Shown one piece after another: positions 18,638-27,393 of a stretch of DNA of 27,393 bases; the stretch's first letter is position 1; the number at the start of each line of letters is the position of its first letter. Source of the DNA: Purshia tridentata (Eukaryota; Streptophyta; Magnoliopsida; Rosales; Rosaceae). The stretch covers positions 1 to 27,393 of the forward strand of contig QANT01007066.1 of NCBI GenBank assembly GCA_003254885.1. The letters run 5' to 3'. The notes under the pieces were generated by a model, which saw only the letters and a list, made by a program, of their open reading frames with translations, was not told the origin of the DNA and made no database searches. The position numbers were made by a program, and so were the translations under genes.

Positions 18638-21578
18638 GAAATTGTCTGCTTATTACTAACTTGTACCATTGCAATGTTTAGCTTCTAGGCCTGCAAATTA
18701 ATGCAGAGAAGTACTTCTTTGGCATAAGAAAGAGCCTGGTTGAGTTTGATGAAGTATTAGAGGTATGCATTTGAGAAAAACAATGGTCTTTATTTTTGAC
18801 CTACTAACTGCTGCTGTCTTTCACAAAAATTAAGCAAACTTGTCCTTAATCACACTCATTTAGTTATGAAGTTTCTTCACTGGAGAACAGTATATTAGAC
18901 TGCATAATTCATAAATTTCCATGAGAAGCAACCATTAGATTGTGTTGCCCTTTTCGGTAATTTAAAGTACTAAATTAGGAGATCTTTATTATTAGTTAGA
19001 AAACGATATAATGCATATTGTATCTTGTTACATGCATAAATTCAAAAAGAGGAAAAAAACCAATAAAAAAAGTCTTTTAATATAACTTCAATCTTTGCAT
19101 GCTAAGCTGAAAATGATTAAGGCCTCGTTTGGTGTTTAGGATTGGATTGGAAAGGATAAATGACAAATTCATGTGTATTTAAGGAAAAAGATGGAATGTT
19201 TTCTAACTTAAAGGAAGAAAATGGTTTAGCTACAAGGGAAATGTTATCCTTGCTAATCCCTACCATTTTGAGGGAATTGGAAAAGATAAGTTTTCTTTAT
19301 AATTTATCCATCTTATTCCCATCTTCTTTCTTCAAGTTAGAAATTTCTTCTTCAAATACACATGAATTTGCCACTTATCATTTCCAATCCAATCCTAGCA
19401 ATCAAACGAGGCCTAAGAGTCTTGCTTTGCTGCTCATTAGATTGTTTTGTTCCCTTTTTCCAGGTGCAGAGAAAGCATGTCTATGAACTTAGGCAGTCAA
19501 TTTTAACTGGTGATAATGAAAGTTGTTCGCAGCACATATTCCAGTAAGTTTCTAAATCTCAATGACTTATTCTTGCTCCCTATCCTAATTTATCACTCAA
19601 ATCTGATAGCACTTTGTTTGATTGTCTTACTCCTTGTTCATATAAACACTTTATTTTTAAAACAGAGTGTGAGGCTAATTAGAATATATTGCTTTACTTT
19701 GAACTGGAAAACAACATCCAAGGTAATCAGTTTACAATCGCATGCTTGTTTGAAGGTGCATCCTTTAGTGATCAGTGATTACGCAATACTTGGGTATTAT
19801 TGGTAAACATGTTTTACAGTGATAAACTGCAAAGACATAACGCAAAGCCATAGGCGTTGAGAAGAATTAAATAATGAAAGAGAGAAAGAAAAAGTGGCTG
19901 TACCTGTTTCTTTCTTTCTTTTTCCTGAAAAGAAAAAATGGTTGTTCCTGGTTATGGTGATACCTTGTATTTTAGACCTCTTTCCTTGTAGCATTTAATA
20001 TAACAAGGACAATTAAGAATGAAGTGGCCAGAATGCAAAACTGAGTCGTTATCTACCTGAAAGTAGCTTCGGAGAATTAAAAAATACTTACATAGTCTGA
20101 GACATAGGAAAACGGGAGGTTGAAAGTGTGACAACATCCAAAACAAATTATCTGACAAATGTACACAATGGCAGTTGTCATTCGCATGTACAAAAGAATA
20201 AATAAATACAGTGTATATCATCAAGTATGTCGTTTGTATTAATAACTGTCAGTACCATCACTTACTCTTCCGTATTTTATACCCCTTGCTTGATTTGTTA
20301 ATAAATCTAGCTTAGTTTCATTATCCTGTTTGTTCATAATTCTCCTATTTAATTTACATTCAAATGATTATAAGTAGATATGATTTTGTAAGTTTAAAAT
20401 CTTCTTTTGTTGTAATTTGACTCAATGAAAGTTGTTAATAGGTACATGCAAGCAGTGGTAGATGAAATTGTCTTTGGGAATGTTGATGCGCTGAAGGTAG
20501 TGTGAGATTTTCTAATAGGATGTTGTATATTGCTGTCCACTAATTCATCTTACTGATTCCCTACTGCTTAATAGCATCCAAAAACCTGGAGTTTGGGCAA
20601 GCTTTTGAAGGAGTTTATGACAATTGCTGGGAAACTATTGGATGGTGAGCTAATACATTATCATTCTTTGTCCTGCATTTCCTGGTTTGTTTAACATAAA
20701 TTCTCATGAAATGGAGCTTTTCCAGATTCATTTGTAGGAATTACTGAGGAAGCTTTATTAAAATGTCTCGCACAGTCTCATGAACTGAACACTATAGATA
20801 TTGTTGACATTCATCTTCCAAACTTGCCAAGACCTCCAAATGCCTTCAGAGGAATCCGCAAGAAGAGCTCTTCATTGAAACGCTGGCTTGCTATATGCTC
20901 TGATGATTTGACTAAGTGAGTGGAACTCTTGTTCTTGTGTGTGTGTGTGCACGCATACATATGCATAATTGAGCATTTTTCTTTACAATATTATGAGTTT
21001 TATGGTCCCCTGATATGTCCAATGTAGGAATGGAAGGTACCATGCTACTGCTAACCTTCTCCGCAAGTACCTTGGAGATATTTTAATTGCTTCATATTTG
21101 GATGTTGTTGAGGAGTCTGGTTATGATGATGCATATGTGAAGGAAGTTGAAGTAAGAATCCTTTCTTCAAGCATTCATTATTTATCTGTTTTTATATATG
21201 ATAGCTGACGCAGTCATTAACAGTTAATTTATTTTCCAAAAAATTTCATTTGAAAACAGAGGGCAGTTCTTGTGAAAACCCTCGACTGTTTCTGGAGGGA
21301 TCATCTTGTAAACATGAACAGGCTCAGTTCAGCGGTATTCTGTAATCCTTTTGTTGATTTACATTTTCATCTAGCTTGTCCATATTCACGGACTTACATG
21401 GAATGTCTGGCAGGTTAATGTAAGGAGTTTCGGGCACAGGAATCCTCTTGAAGAATACAAAATTGACGGTTGTCGATTTTTCATATCTATGCTTAGTGCA
21501 ACACGAAGGTTGACAGTAGAATCACTTTTGCAGTATTGGTCATCCCCAATGGAGTCCCAAGAATTTTTTATATCATAA
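11730..21578 (+). CDS. SECA2: SECA2, chloroplast preprotein translocase ATPase
   Basis: 31 exons, 3168 nt, 1055 aa, phases exact: 11730-11906, 12001-12135, 12237-12306, 12410-12474, 12598-12718, 12992-13083, 13317-13382, 13618-13682, 13756-13843, 13997-14062, 14195-14310, 14551-14641, 14945-15028, 15129-15221, 15329-15424, 15520-15605, 16483-16561, 16684-16797, 17010-17105, 17175-17238, 17364-17653, 18021-18076, 18402-18519, 18682-18762, 19464-19543, 20442-20496, 20575-20644, 20726-20915, 21028-21151, 21260-21334, 21414-21578. The first ~58 residues lack D/E and are rich in S, R and A: a transit peptide. Then Walker A MKTGEGKT (164-171), VDEVD (273-277), [15 protein letters not shown] (500-504), TNMAGRGTD (552-560), RGRAGRQGD (720-728) and WRDHL (988-992). 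SecA hydrolyses ATP to push preproteins through SecY. A long insert (about 570-690) between motifs V and VI, and no C-terminal zinc-binding tail, mark the plant SECA2 type, which works with SCY2 at the chloroplast envelope. Confidence 0.96.
12942..12988 (+). repeat. Pyrimidine tract: (CT)n then CCCT repeats before exon 6
   Basis: A run of about twelve CT dinucleotides passes straight into CCCTCCTCCCTCCCTCCCT. It ends three bases before the CTACAG acceptor of SECA2 exon 6, so the microsatellite itself is the polypyrimidine tract. Confidence 0.9.
13428..13492 (+). repeat. Poly-T tract with an N, in SECA2 intron 7
   Basis: A homopolymer of about 65 T, broken only by an N at 13474, lies in the intron between SECA2 exons 7 and 8. 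Its true length is unknown: the N probably marks an unresolved or joined read end. It does not affect the coding model. Confidence 0.95.
14321..14350 (+). repeat. (AT)10 microsatellite followed by T run
   Basis: Ten AT units at 14321-14340, followed directly by a T run, in SECA2 intron 11 about ten bases after the donor. Confidence 0.9.
14506..14543 (+). repeat. Decayed copy of the exon 12 end and donor, in intron 11
   Basis: This 38-bp intronic segment nearly repeats 14619-14656, which is the last 23 bases of SECA2 exon 12 plus the first 15 of intron 12. Both contain GGAAGGCT, then TCATAATCAATGAG, then ATGATTGAT. Differences include one T/C and the donor dinucleotide, which is GG in the upstream copy instead of GT. 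The functional acceptor of exon 12 (TGTGTAG) lies just downstream of the copy. It is a short local duplication that does not look usable as a splice site. Confidence 0.8.
18168..18250 (+). repeat. Short direct repeat in SECA2 intron 22
   Basis: GTCTATTAATGTTACTGA followed by C/A-ATG occurs at about 18168-18190 and again at about 18228-18250, 60 bp apart. It is intronic and has no coding role that I can see. Confidence 0.7.
18581..18636 (+). repeat. (TCTA)/(CT)n microsatellite in SECA2 intron 23
   Basis: A few TCTA units pass into about 22 CT dinucleotides, ending with CTTTCT. It sits 45 bases upstream of exon 24 and is a likely length-variable marker. Confidence 0.9.
19121..19413. mobile_element. 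Tourist/Harbinger-like MITE in SECA2 intron 24
   Basis: A 293-bp element is bounded by long imperfect terminal inverted repeats of about 90 bp. It begins GGCCTCGTTTGG and ends with the complement, CAAACGAGGCC; both arms share AGGATTGGATTGGAAA and CAAATTCATGTGTATTT. It is flanked on both sides by TAA (19118-19120 and 19414-19416), the 3-bp target site typical of PIF/Harbinger elements. It has no transposase and is therefore non-autonomous. It lies inside the intron, ending 50 bases before exon 25, without disturbing the splice sites. A second, partial copy of the same family is at 26442-26508. Confidence 0.88.
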
Positions 21579-22932
21579 ATACGGACTTATTGGCTCATCA
21601 AAATGTATGTATCTGCTTTACATTTTTCTTCATATTTCTTTCGTTTTTCAGGTAACACTTTGCCTATATATTCACTATTTATTATTTTTACTCCAGTTAA
21701 AATCTAATATCATGGCTGCCATATATAACTACTTTTGTCAACAGCTATGGAGACATAAAAAGATAGCAAAATTTGACAAGATTGGAAGAAGAAGCTGGGA
21801 TCAGCAGAAATGGCATCTATCCTCCAGATTGCAGTTCTGAGAGGATGATCTTCGGGTTCCATAAGTCCCACGGCTATTCAAATAGGTCCAGTTCCTACCC
21901 GCCCGCGGCCCTTGGCAATATCGACTGGGTACTTTTGGAAGGGATTAAGAGGGGTCACGACCCTTTTGCAAACTTTTGAAAAAAAGAAAATTCAATATAA
22001 GTTGTAGAGTACCAATATGTTGAGCATATATGTTTGTCACTTGTACATACATTTGTGGTTCTATTCTATTTTATTCTTCTAATGAACATTAAAGCTAAAT
22101 CAATGTCGCCTAACTTAAACCTCAAAGCATCATTAAGACACTTTGATTTTTATGGTTATGGGTAATAGAGTTTATTTTGTTTGTATTTAATTGATTCAGA
22201 TTGCTTTTGTGTCATTTATTTTATTTTATTTTTGTGAAAAGTGAGTTTATTTGAACCCAATTAGATTGTATCTTATTCTTGATCCAACTTTTTTTCCCAC
22301 ATTTACACTTGCAAAAAATTGCAACCATTGGTGATTTATTCTTGTAATTTTTTTTTTAAGAACCAGACCTCTTCAAAACTCAATTTCTTAGTTAAAGCCC
22401 TCTTAATCTAAGATTCTAAATATAGTGTAATACAATCAACTCATGAATAATTAAACATTAGACAAAAAGAAATAATCAAGTATACAATTAGATTAAACAA
22501 GAAAATCAATATTTAAGAACTTGTATTAGAGAGAGAGTCAAAAGGCAATTGGTAATTAGTAAAACTTAATATTCCAAAAATAATTTTTTAACAAGAGTGA
22601 ACCAATTAATCTTTGTTGTTTGGGTTGAGTGCCACATGGTTCATCTTGCTTTCCCACCTATACGCTACCTTATGTATTATGTAGTAGTCATAGGCATGTA
22701 AAGACCTTCACGTATTAATCAAGCCATTTTCAAATAGCAATCAGCTTCAGATTGCTTGTTATGAACATTCTCATGCACTCTACTTAAACCTGCTGTTAAT
22801 GGGTAAATTATGAAATTGACTTACAAATGTAACTCCAATGCTTAGCTGAGTATTACAAAGAACAAGTAGAGCAAGTGCACCACCAGTCGTAACATTTTCT
22901 TTTCTACTTTTTGGTGCATGCGACTGAGGATT
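21579..22932. other. SECA2 3'UTR (possibly spliced), then intergenic DNA
   Basis: A likely 3'UTR intron runs from about 21604 (AAT/GTATGTAT) to the acceptor GTCAACAG ending at 21744. The following block, 21745-21979, is clearly richer in G and C and open in two frames. The longer frame ends in GNIDWVLLEGIKRGHDPFANF-like residues before the stop at 21979. I do not recognise the product, and it is out of reach of the SECA2 frame because of the stop at 21576-21578. From about 21990 to 22932 the DNA is AT-rich and holds only the 3' flanks of SECA2 and of the minus-strand permease gene. Confidence 0.45.
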
Positions 22933-25184
22933 CTAATGGTTTCCATTTTGTACATCAATATTTCTTACAGGTCCTTTGTACCATTTCCTTGCATCCAAAA
23001 CCCACCAAAGCATTACCAGTGACAAGAAAACAGTGAGAGCTACTGGTGCATAATTGAAAGTTTTCCATCTCAAAGGCAAGGTAGTTGGCAATAGGAAGAC
23101 AGAACAGGTATAACATACCCACAGGAAGGCCACCAAGCAAACTGGCCTTCTTGCTCTACCCAAATAAAAGGGTCCTGGTTTGAAGTTCTCTTCAGCCATC
23201 ACCAGCCTAGCAAAGATTGGTACGGCGTAACTACCCACCCAGCCGATTGTACTGACTGAAAGGATGGCTGTGAATACCACATCAAGCTTCAAGATTGGTA
23301 GTCCAAGCAGCATAGTGATGGCAGCACAGAGCCACACAGCATTTGTTGGCACCTTGGTTCTTGGGTTTACTTTCCTCCAGATTGGTGAAAATGGGAGGCA
23401 TTTATCCCTTGATACAGCATAAATCTAGGAGTAAACAAATAAAGTACATCTTTAGCTTCTAAAAAGAGGGCCAAAGGGAGAGTTAAGAGTTTCGGTTTTT
23501 CTTACTACTCGGGCAGCTGTGGTGGTAACAGACATCCCACAAAAGAAGAATGAACCACAGATGATAAACAGGAAAGCCACAGCTCCAGTGGAATTATGAA
23601 ACCTCCCATAGAAGGCTTCATATATTATCTGTGCTGGTACACTTACACCAGCAGTCTCATTGTCCGGATTGTATAAATAGTCCATATCCTGAAATAAGAA
23701 TTATGTTCTAATAAGGATCTAATGAGTTATATTGATAAAAAATCAAAAGGGTACTTCTCTAGAGCATACCCGGATGCTGAAAGTCAGAGCTAAGTAATAT
23801 GCCCAACCAAAGACTGATATAATCCCAATGCTAGATAGAATAACTATAGGACCACTTCTATCTGCCCCTTTTGTCTCCTCAGTAAGGTGAGCAGCAGCAT
23901 CGTAGCCGTACAGGCAGTAGTTGCTCAGAAGCACTGATAAAATAACTGCATAAGGTATGCTAGAAATCCCAGTTGCCTCAGGAGATGTTTCAAAATGAGT
24001 GAACACATGAGAAGCTGGTTGTGTCTGCTGTGCCACCAGAGGAAGCATTACAATCACAAGCAAACCCCCAATTACCTGTATACTTGAGTGAGAGGTCAGT
24101 AATCAGTCTTAATAAGCCTACTTAAGAGTATGATCCACACGATGCAAATGCAATACACATTTTAATTAACTTTGAAGTTTTGAAGAGCAGACCTGCCACC
24201 ATATGGAAATTATGTTGAGATATGCTATCACTTTTAATGCAAATGTGTTCAGTGCTGCCCATATGATGGTTATGCCCATATACATGCACACAAATACGCT
24301 CCTTGATGCAAAATAGCCTCCACCCTTGTTTGTCCCAGTGGCTACAAGAATGAGCATCTGCAATGCTTGTGATCCGGAATATGCCTAAAGGGGAAACCAA
24401 AATCATAGAAGAAAAAAATTAGTAGCATTGCATGATATTGTTCTCTTTGATTGTGCATCATCATCATCATTAGTTCATTATTAATTATCTGAAATCTGAT
24501 GCAAGTGGCTATACCTGAGCTCCTATTGCAGTCACCACACCGATGGTCTCAAGCCAAGCACAGCACCATGAAGCAAATGGCCCCCACTTGGGTCCAGCCA
24601 AATGGGCAGCCCAGAAATAAAGAGAACCTGTGGTCTGGTCAATGTTTAAAGCAACAAAAGTAATCTTAAATATTGTTGACAATTAGTCACAACTTCACAA
24701 GTTAAAGAAATTAAGAAAAAAGCAAAGAATGCAGAAATGCATACCGGGAAAGACGAGCATATCTCAGCCATGGCGACTCCCACAAACCATGTGAAGAATG
24801 TGACAACTATCCACCCCCATATTAAGGTTGCAGGACCTGCATAACGCAAGCTTTGGCCATATAGAGGTGTACCAGTGAACAATGAAATGCATGAAAAAGT
24901 TATTGCCAGTGTCTTGAACAGACTCTGTAGAAAACCCAAGTGAAACAGTTTAGATTTTGATACTCCTAAATTCTTCACAACTCCAACTCCCAATTGGAAA
25001 TAATAGAGTTCTCAACATGGTTGCTAGAAAATTCTATAATATTAATGAAGCTAACACCTTGCTATAGCTAGAAAAAAGAAAAACAGTGAGAGATTACCAT
25101 TTCCCTTCTGAGTTCTTGCTTGTATCCAAGCTCATTGAGACGCTTTTCTCCAGAATCCATTTGCAAAGCCTGGTGATGAGTCAT
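22933..25184 (-). CDS. BAT1: BAT1-type amino-acid/GABA permease
   Basis: Seven exons on the minus strand: 25184-25098, 24924-24745, 24634-24515, 24384-24193, 24075-23770, 23688-23506 and 23424-22933. All have phase 0 borders and GT..AG sites (1560 nt, 519 aa). An in-frame ATG at 25160 would give 511 aa; the upstream one is the first after an in-frame stop. The N-terminus RLNELGYKQELRRE, then SLFKTLAITFS, MAEICSSFP, LAGPKWGPFASW, GYDAAAHLTEET (about 250-261), FFFCGMS and a C-terminal RKWYKGPVRNI are landmarks of the APC-superfamily ACT group. About twelve membrane segments are expected. Arabidopsis BAT1 (At2g01170, also GABP) has almost the same length and is reported to carry amino acids in both directions and to move GABA into mitochondria. 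Several family members exist, so the symbol is by resemblance; substrate and membrane are inference. Its 3' end faces SECA2 (convergent). Confidence 0.93.
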
Positions 25185-26170
25185 TCTGATATCCTCCGAC
25201 TCTCAGACCCCTGTATCAGTTTCTTGCAATTTTACATATTACAGGAAGACATAAGTTATGCATGTCATGTCTCTTTTCAAATTCTTACTTTGGATGGTCA
25301 GAATATAAGACTGGTGGATTTGAATTAGTCTTCAAACTCAAATTAGTGAAAGACTGCTTTGATTAAGACAGGAATGGAAGCAAAGTGGGGAACGAGTCCT
25401 AAGCTTGTCAAAGACCAAAACTCTTAATGGTGAGCTGTAATAGTGATAATCAAGCTTGCAATAGGATAATAATTGTTGCTTCTGTTGACTAAAGAAAGTA
25501 CATAATATATATAATTCAAGATTTATTTCCTGCTGGTGTAGTATATGGTCAAGATTTAACACAATAGTTCACACTTTACACTTCACACTAGAGATGATTA
25601 TAATAGAATCTGTGACTTGTTTTTTTCTTGTATGGAACCTATGACTTATTTGATCCTCTCTGATGGCAACTCTCTTAGTATCACTTGCCTTGTCTTTTAC
25701 TAGTTTGAGAACAAGCCAAAGCAGTTGAAAAGTTTGAATCACAGTTGGTCCAAATACTAATAAAATAACTAAGTTTGAATCTTCTTTGTGTATAGCAGGC
25801 TATTTAAAATAGAAAGAAATTAAATATCGTATGGATAGCGGTCATTCCCACTTGTCTCCACGATACAGAAGGCCTTTTGCATGATACAATTCCAGATTAC
25901 AAGGGTATCAGTAGAAATCATTCGAATTTAGACTCCACACCAATACCATATTAAGGTTTGTTAATTCAACATGTTCTAGAAAACTTGAAATTGTTGACGT
26001 GAGCCAATAATTATTTATATTTTAATAAAAAAAGTAGACTCTTTTCGCTATAAACAACTAAACACTGAAGTTTAGTTTCCTGTCAATTAAGCTAGTAGTA
26101 CTATTTGTCAGCTCAAGGTCAAGGCATGCATAACATTAGACCAAGTGCAGTAGACTGGTTCATGAAAGAT
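25185..26170 (-). other. 5' flank of the permease gene, intergenic
   Basis: No other gene is visible. An acceptor-like GATACAG lies about 30 bases upstream of the start codon on the minus strand, so the permease may have a 5'UTR intron. Beyond about 25560 the DNA is AT-rich intergenic sequence without recognisable features. Confidence 0.4.
25506..25513 (-). promoter_or_regulatory. Candidate TATA box of the permease gene
   Basis: TATATATA lies about 320 bp upstream of the permease start codon. It would place transcription start near 25475 on the minus strand. In AT-rich DNA such a motif may be chance. Confidence 0.3.
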
Positions 26171-26256
26171 ATTAGGTGTTAGTTTTAGGCCTTCTACTAT
26201 GGTAAAGCCATTTTTTAATAGCCAAATGCTATTTTGGGTGTGTGAATAATGTGTTT

Positions 26257-26289
26257 TGAGTATCAGTTTCACTATAGTACTGATACTCA
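26257..26289. repeat. Perfect inverted repeat (10-bp arms)
   Basis: TGAGTATCAG and its exact complement CTGATACTCA are separated by 13 bases. The hairpin lies within an AT-rich block (about 26190-26440) that has no coding sequence and is probably a decayed non-autonomous element. Confidence 0.8.
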
Positions 26290-26441
26290 TATTTGGGTAT
26301 CAAAATTTTAAATCTAATTAAATTATGCTTAATATTAATTAAGTATTAAAAAAAGTTATACCATTGATTATATTTTAAGAAAATCTTTAATTTAAGGTTA
26401 ATATTGAATATATTTGCATATTTTATTTGTTTATCTAAATN

Positions 26442-26508
26442 TTTCCTTAAATACACATGAATTTACCATTTATCCTTTCCAATCCAATCCTAGACACCAA
26501 ACGAGGCC
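26442..26508. mobile_element. Right half of a second copy of the 19121-19413 MITE
   Basis: From AAATACACATGAATTT through CCAATCCAATCCTAG to ACCAAACGAGGCC this is the same terminal inverted repeat as the right end of the intron 24 MITE. The matching left arm is absent. The sequence immediately to its left is an N (26441), so the rest of the element was probably lost at an assembly gap rather than in the genome. The bases after the terminus (ATT) do not match the TAA target found for the other copy. Confidence 0.8.
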
Positions 26509-26523
26509 ATTAGATGTTAGTTT

Positions 26524-27393
26524 TAGGGCGGGGAGACCGGACCAGTCCGGACCGAAATGGGCTGACCGGATGCCTTCGGTGGGTCTAATGGGAGACCGGT
26601 ACCGGGACCGACATTCCGGTAGACCGAAACCTCGGTCCGATCCGGTTCGGATTTGGCCTGTACGGAGCAGCAAGCAAGCTTCACAAATTTCTCTTCTCAG
26701 CAATAAGCAACCAAGCTTCTGGAGAGACTAAGAGTGGGACAGAGAGTGAGTGAAAAAAAGATAGAGAAAGGGCGTGAGCTGGAGTGGTGGCGTGCGGTGG
26801 TGACTGGCGACTGAGACTGAGGGACTCAGAGTCTCAGATCAGATCGAGAGAGAACAAAGCTCAGATCAGACTCAGATCGCAGATCGAGTGCGAGAGAAAA
26901 AGGGTGAGGTGAGACTGAGAGTATCTGCCATCTGGTGCCGTGGTGACTCTGGTCTAGGCTGGGAGGCGAGAAAGAAAGGGTGAGGCAGAGGTGTGTGCGA
27001 GAGACAAAGGGTCGGGTGCGTGAGTGGGTATTTTTAATTTTTCAGTTTTTTAGCTTTTAAGTTATTGGTTTTGTAGACTGGGGTTTCATTTAGAGTTTGG
27101 CTTGTTTGGGGTTTCAAATTTAAAATTTTCAATTCAGATTTCGTTGGCTTTTAATTTTTATAAAATATATGTTTATAGTTTTATTGTTAGGGTTTGGGAT
27201 TTGGTTTACACTTTTTTATTTTATGATTATTTTCTATTTAGAGTTTAGGGTATTTTCTATTTTGGGGTTGGGAGTTTAGGGTAATATTATTATATAACTT
27301 AATAACTTATATAATGTATTATTACATATGTATTTTCTATTTAGGGTTTTGGGGTTTAGGGTTTAGATTAGAGGGTATTACTATTACTAGTAT
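26524..27393 (+). mobile_element. Probable 5' end of a hAT-like transposon, runs off the window
   Basis: From TAGGGCGGGGAGACCGG onward the composition changes sharply. About 26530-26650 is packed with GACCG, CCGGAC and CGGTCC in both orientations (GACCG at least six times), including the near-perfect palindrome CCGGAC-CA-GTCCGG. Dense GC-rich subterminal repeats next to an AGGG terminus are usual for plant hAT elements. About 26700-27020 is purine-rich with repeated CAGATC, resembling an untranslated leader. After a possible donor (GTGAGTGGG near 27020) the sequence becomes T-rich, like an intron, with TTTAGGG-like repeats. No transposase frame or other end is inside the window, so the class is inferred. 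Confidence 0.5.

Larger units (their letters stand above)
26171..26527. repeat. 19-bp direct repeat flanking a repeat-derived block
   Basis: ATTAGrTGTTAGTTTTAGG occurs at 26171-26189 and 26509-26527 with one G/A difference. It brackets about 320 bp containing a hairpin, an N and a partial MITE. It could be the footprint of an insertion or of a local duplication, or a mis-join at the N. Confidence 0.75.

Noticed and set aside
19952..20224. 90-codon minus-strand open frame in SECA2 intron 25
   Set aside because: Cysteine- and phenylalanine-rich low-information sequence with no motif or repeat structure; probably chance.
26414..26731. 105-codon plus-strand open frame with an undefined residue
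   Set aside because: It runs through the N, the half MITE and the GACCG array, so it joins unrelated repeat pieces.
1..27393. Defence system, gene cluster, CRISPR, tRNA or rRNA
   Set aside because: The five genes are ordinary unlinked plant housekeeping and transport genes; no direct-repeat array or cloverleaf was recognised by eye.

Overview
The window is nuclear DNA of a flowering plant, most likely a woody eudicot; I cannot name the species. The evidence is AT-rich introns with GT..AG borders, an intronless P-class pentatricopeptide (PPR) gene, a chloroplast-targeted SecA2, and Harbinger-type MITE and hAT-like repeats. Bacterial-style features (operons, ribosome binding sites, CRISPR) are not expected and none was seen. 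No tRNA or rRNA gene was recognised.

Layout. 1-1833 is AT-rich intergenic DNA with a short tandem duplication, then the 5' region of the first gene. 1834-3348 (+) is a single-exon mitochondrial-type PPR protein. 3349-4527 is its 3' flank plus intergenic DNA, with one compositionally odd patch of short ORFs. 4528-5856 (-), with a 5'UTR exon near 6193-6260, is a four-coding-exon KRTCAP2/KCP2-like subunit of the ER oligosaccharyltransferase. It lies head-to-head, across a very short shared promoter, with 6392-10994 (+), a seven-exon RING / degenerate kinase / seven-WD40 protein. 11730-21578 (+) is a complete 31-exon SECA2 gene (1055 aa), the motor of the second chloroplast Sec system. 22933-25184 (-) is a seven-exon amino-acid/GABA permease of the BAT1 type. 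From about 26170 to the end the sequence is transposon-derived: a hairpin, a half MITE cut by an N, and what looks like the 5' end of a hAT-like element running off the window.

I assembled the four spliced gene models by hand, from splice sites whose phases close exactly over every exon (345, 2541, 3168 and 1560 nt of CDS). All are intact, with no frameshift or premature stop. The RING-pseudokinase-WD40 gene followed by SECA2 on the same strand matches, from memory, the Arabidopsis neighbours At1g21651 and At1g21650.

I found no convincing new multi-gene system. The items most worth a second look are the RING-pseudokinase-WD40 protein and its linkage to SECA2, the compact bidirectional promoter, a decayed copy of an exon-intron boundary in the intron just upstream of that exon, a pair of sense/antisense short ORFs at 3878-3985, and the nested repeats at the right edge.
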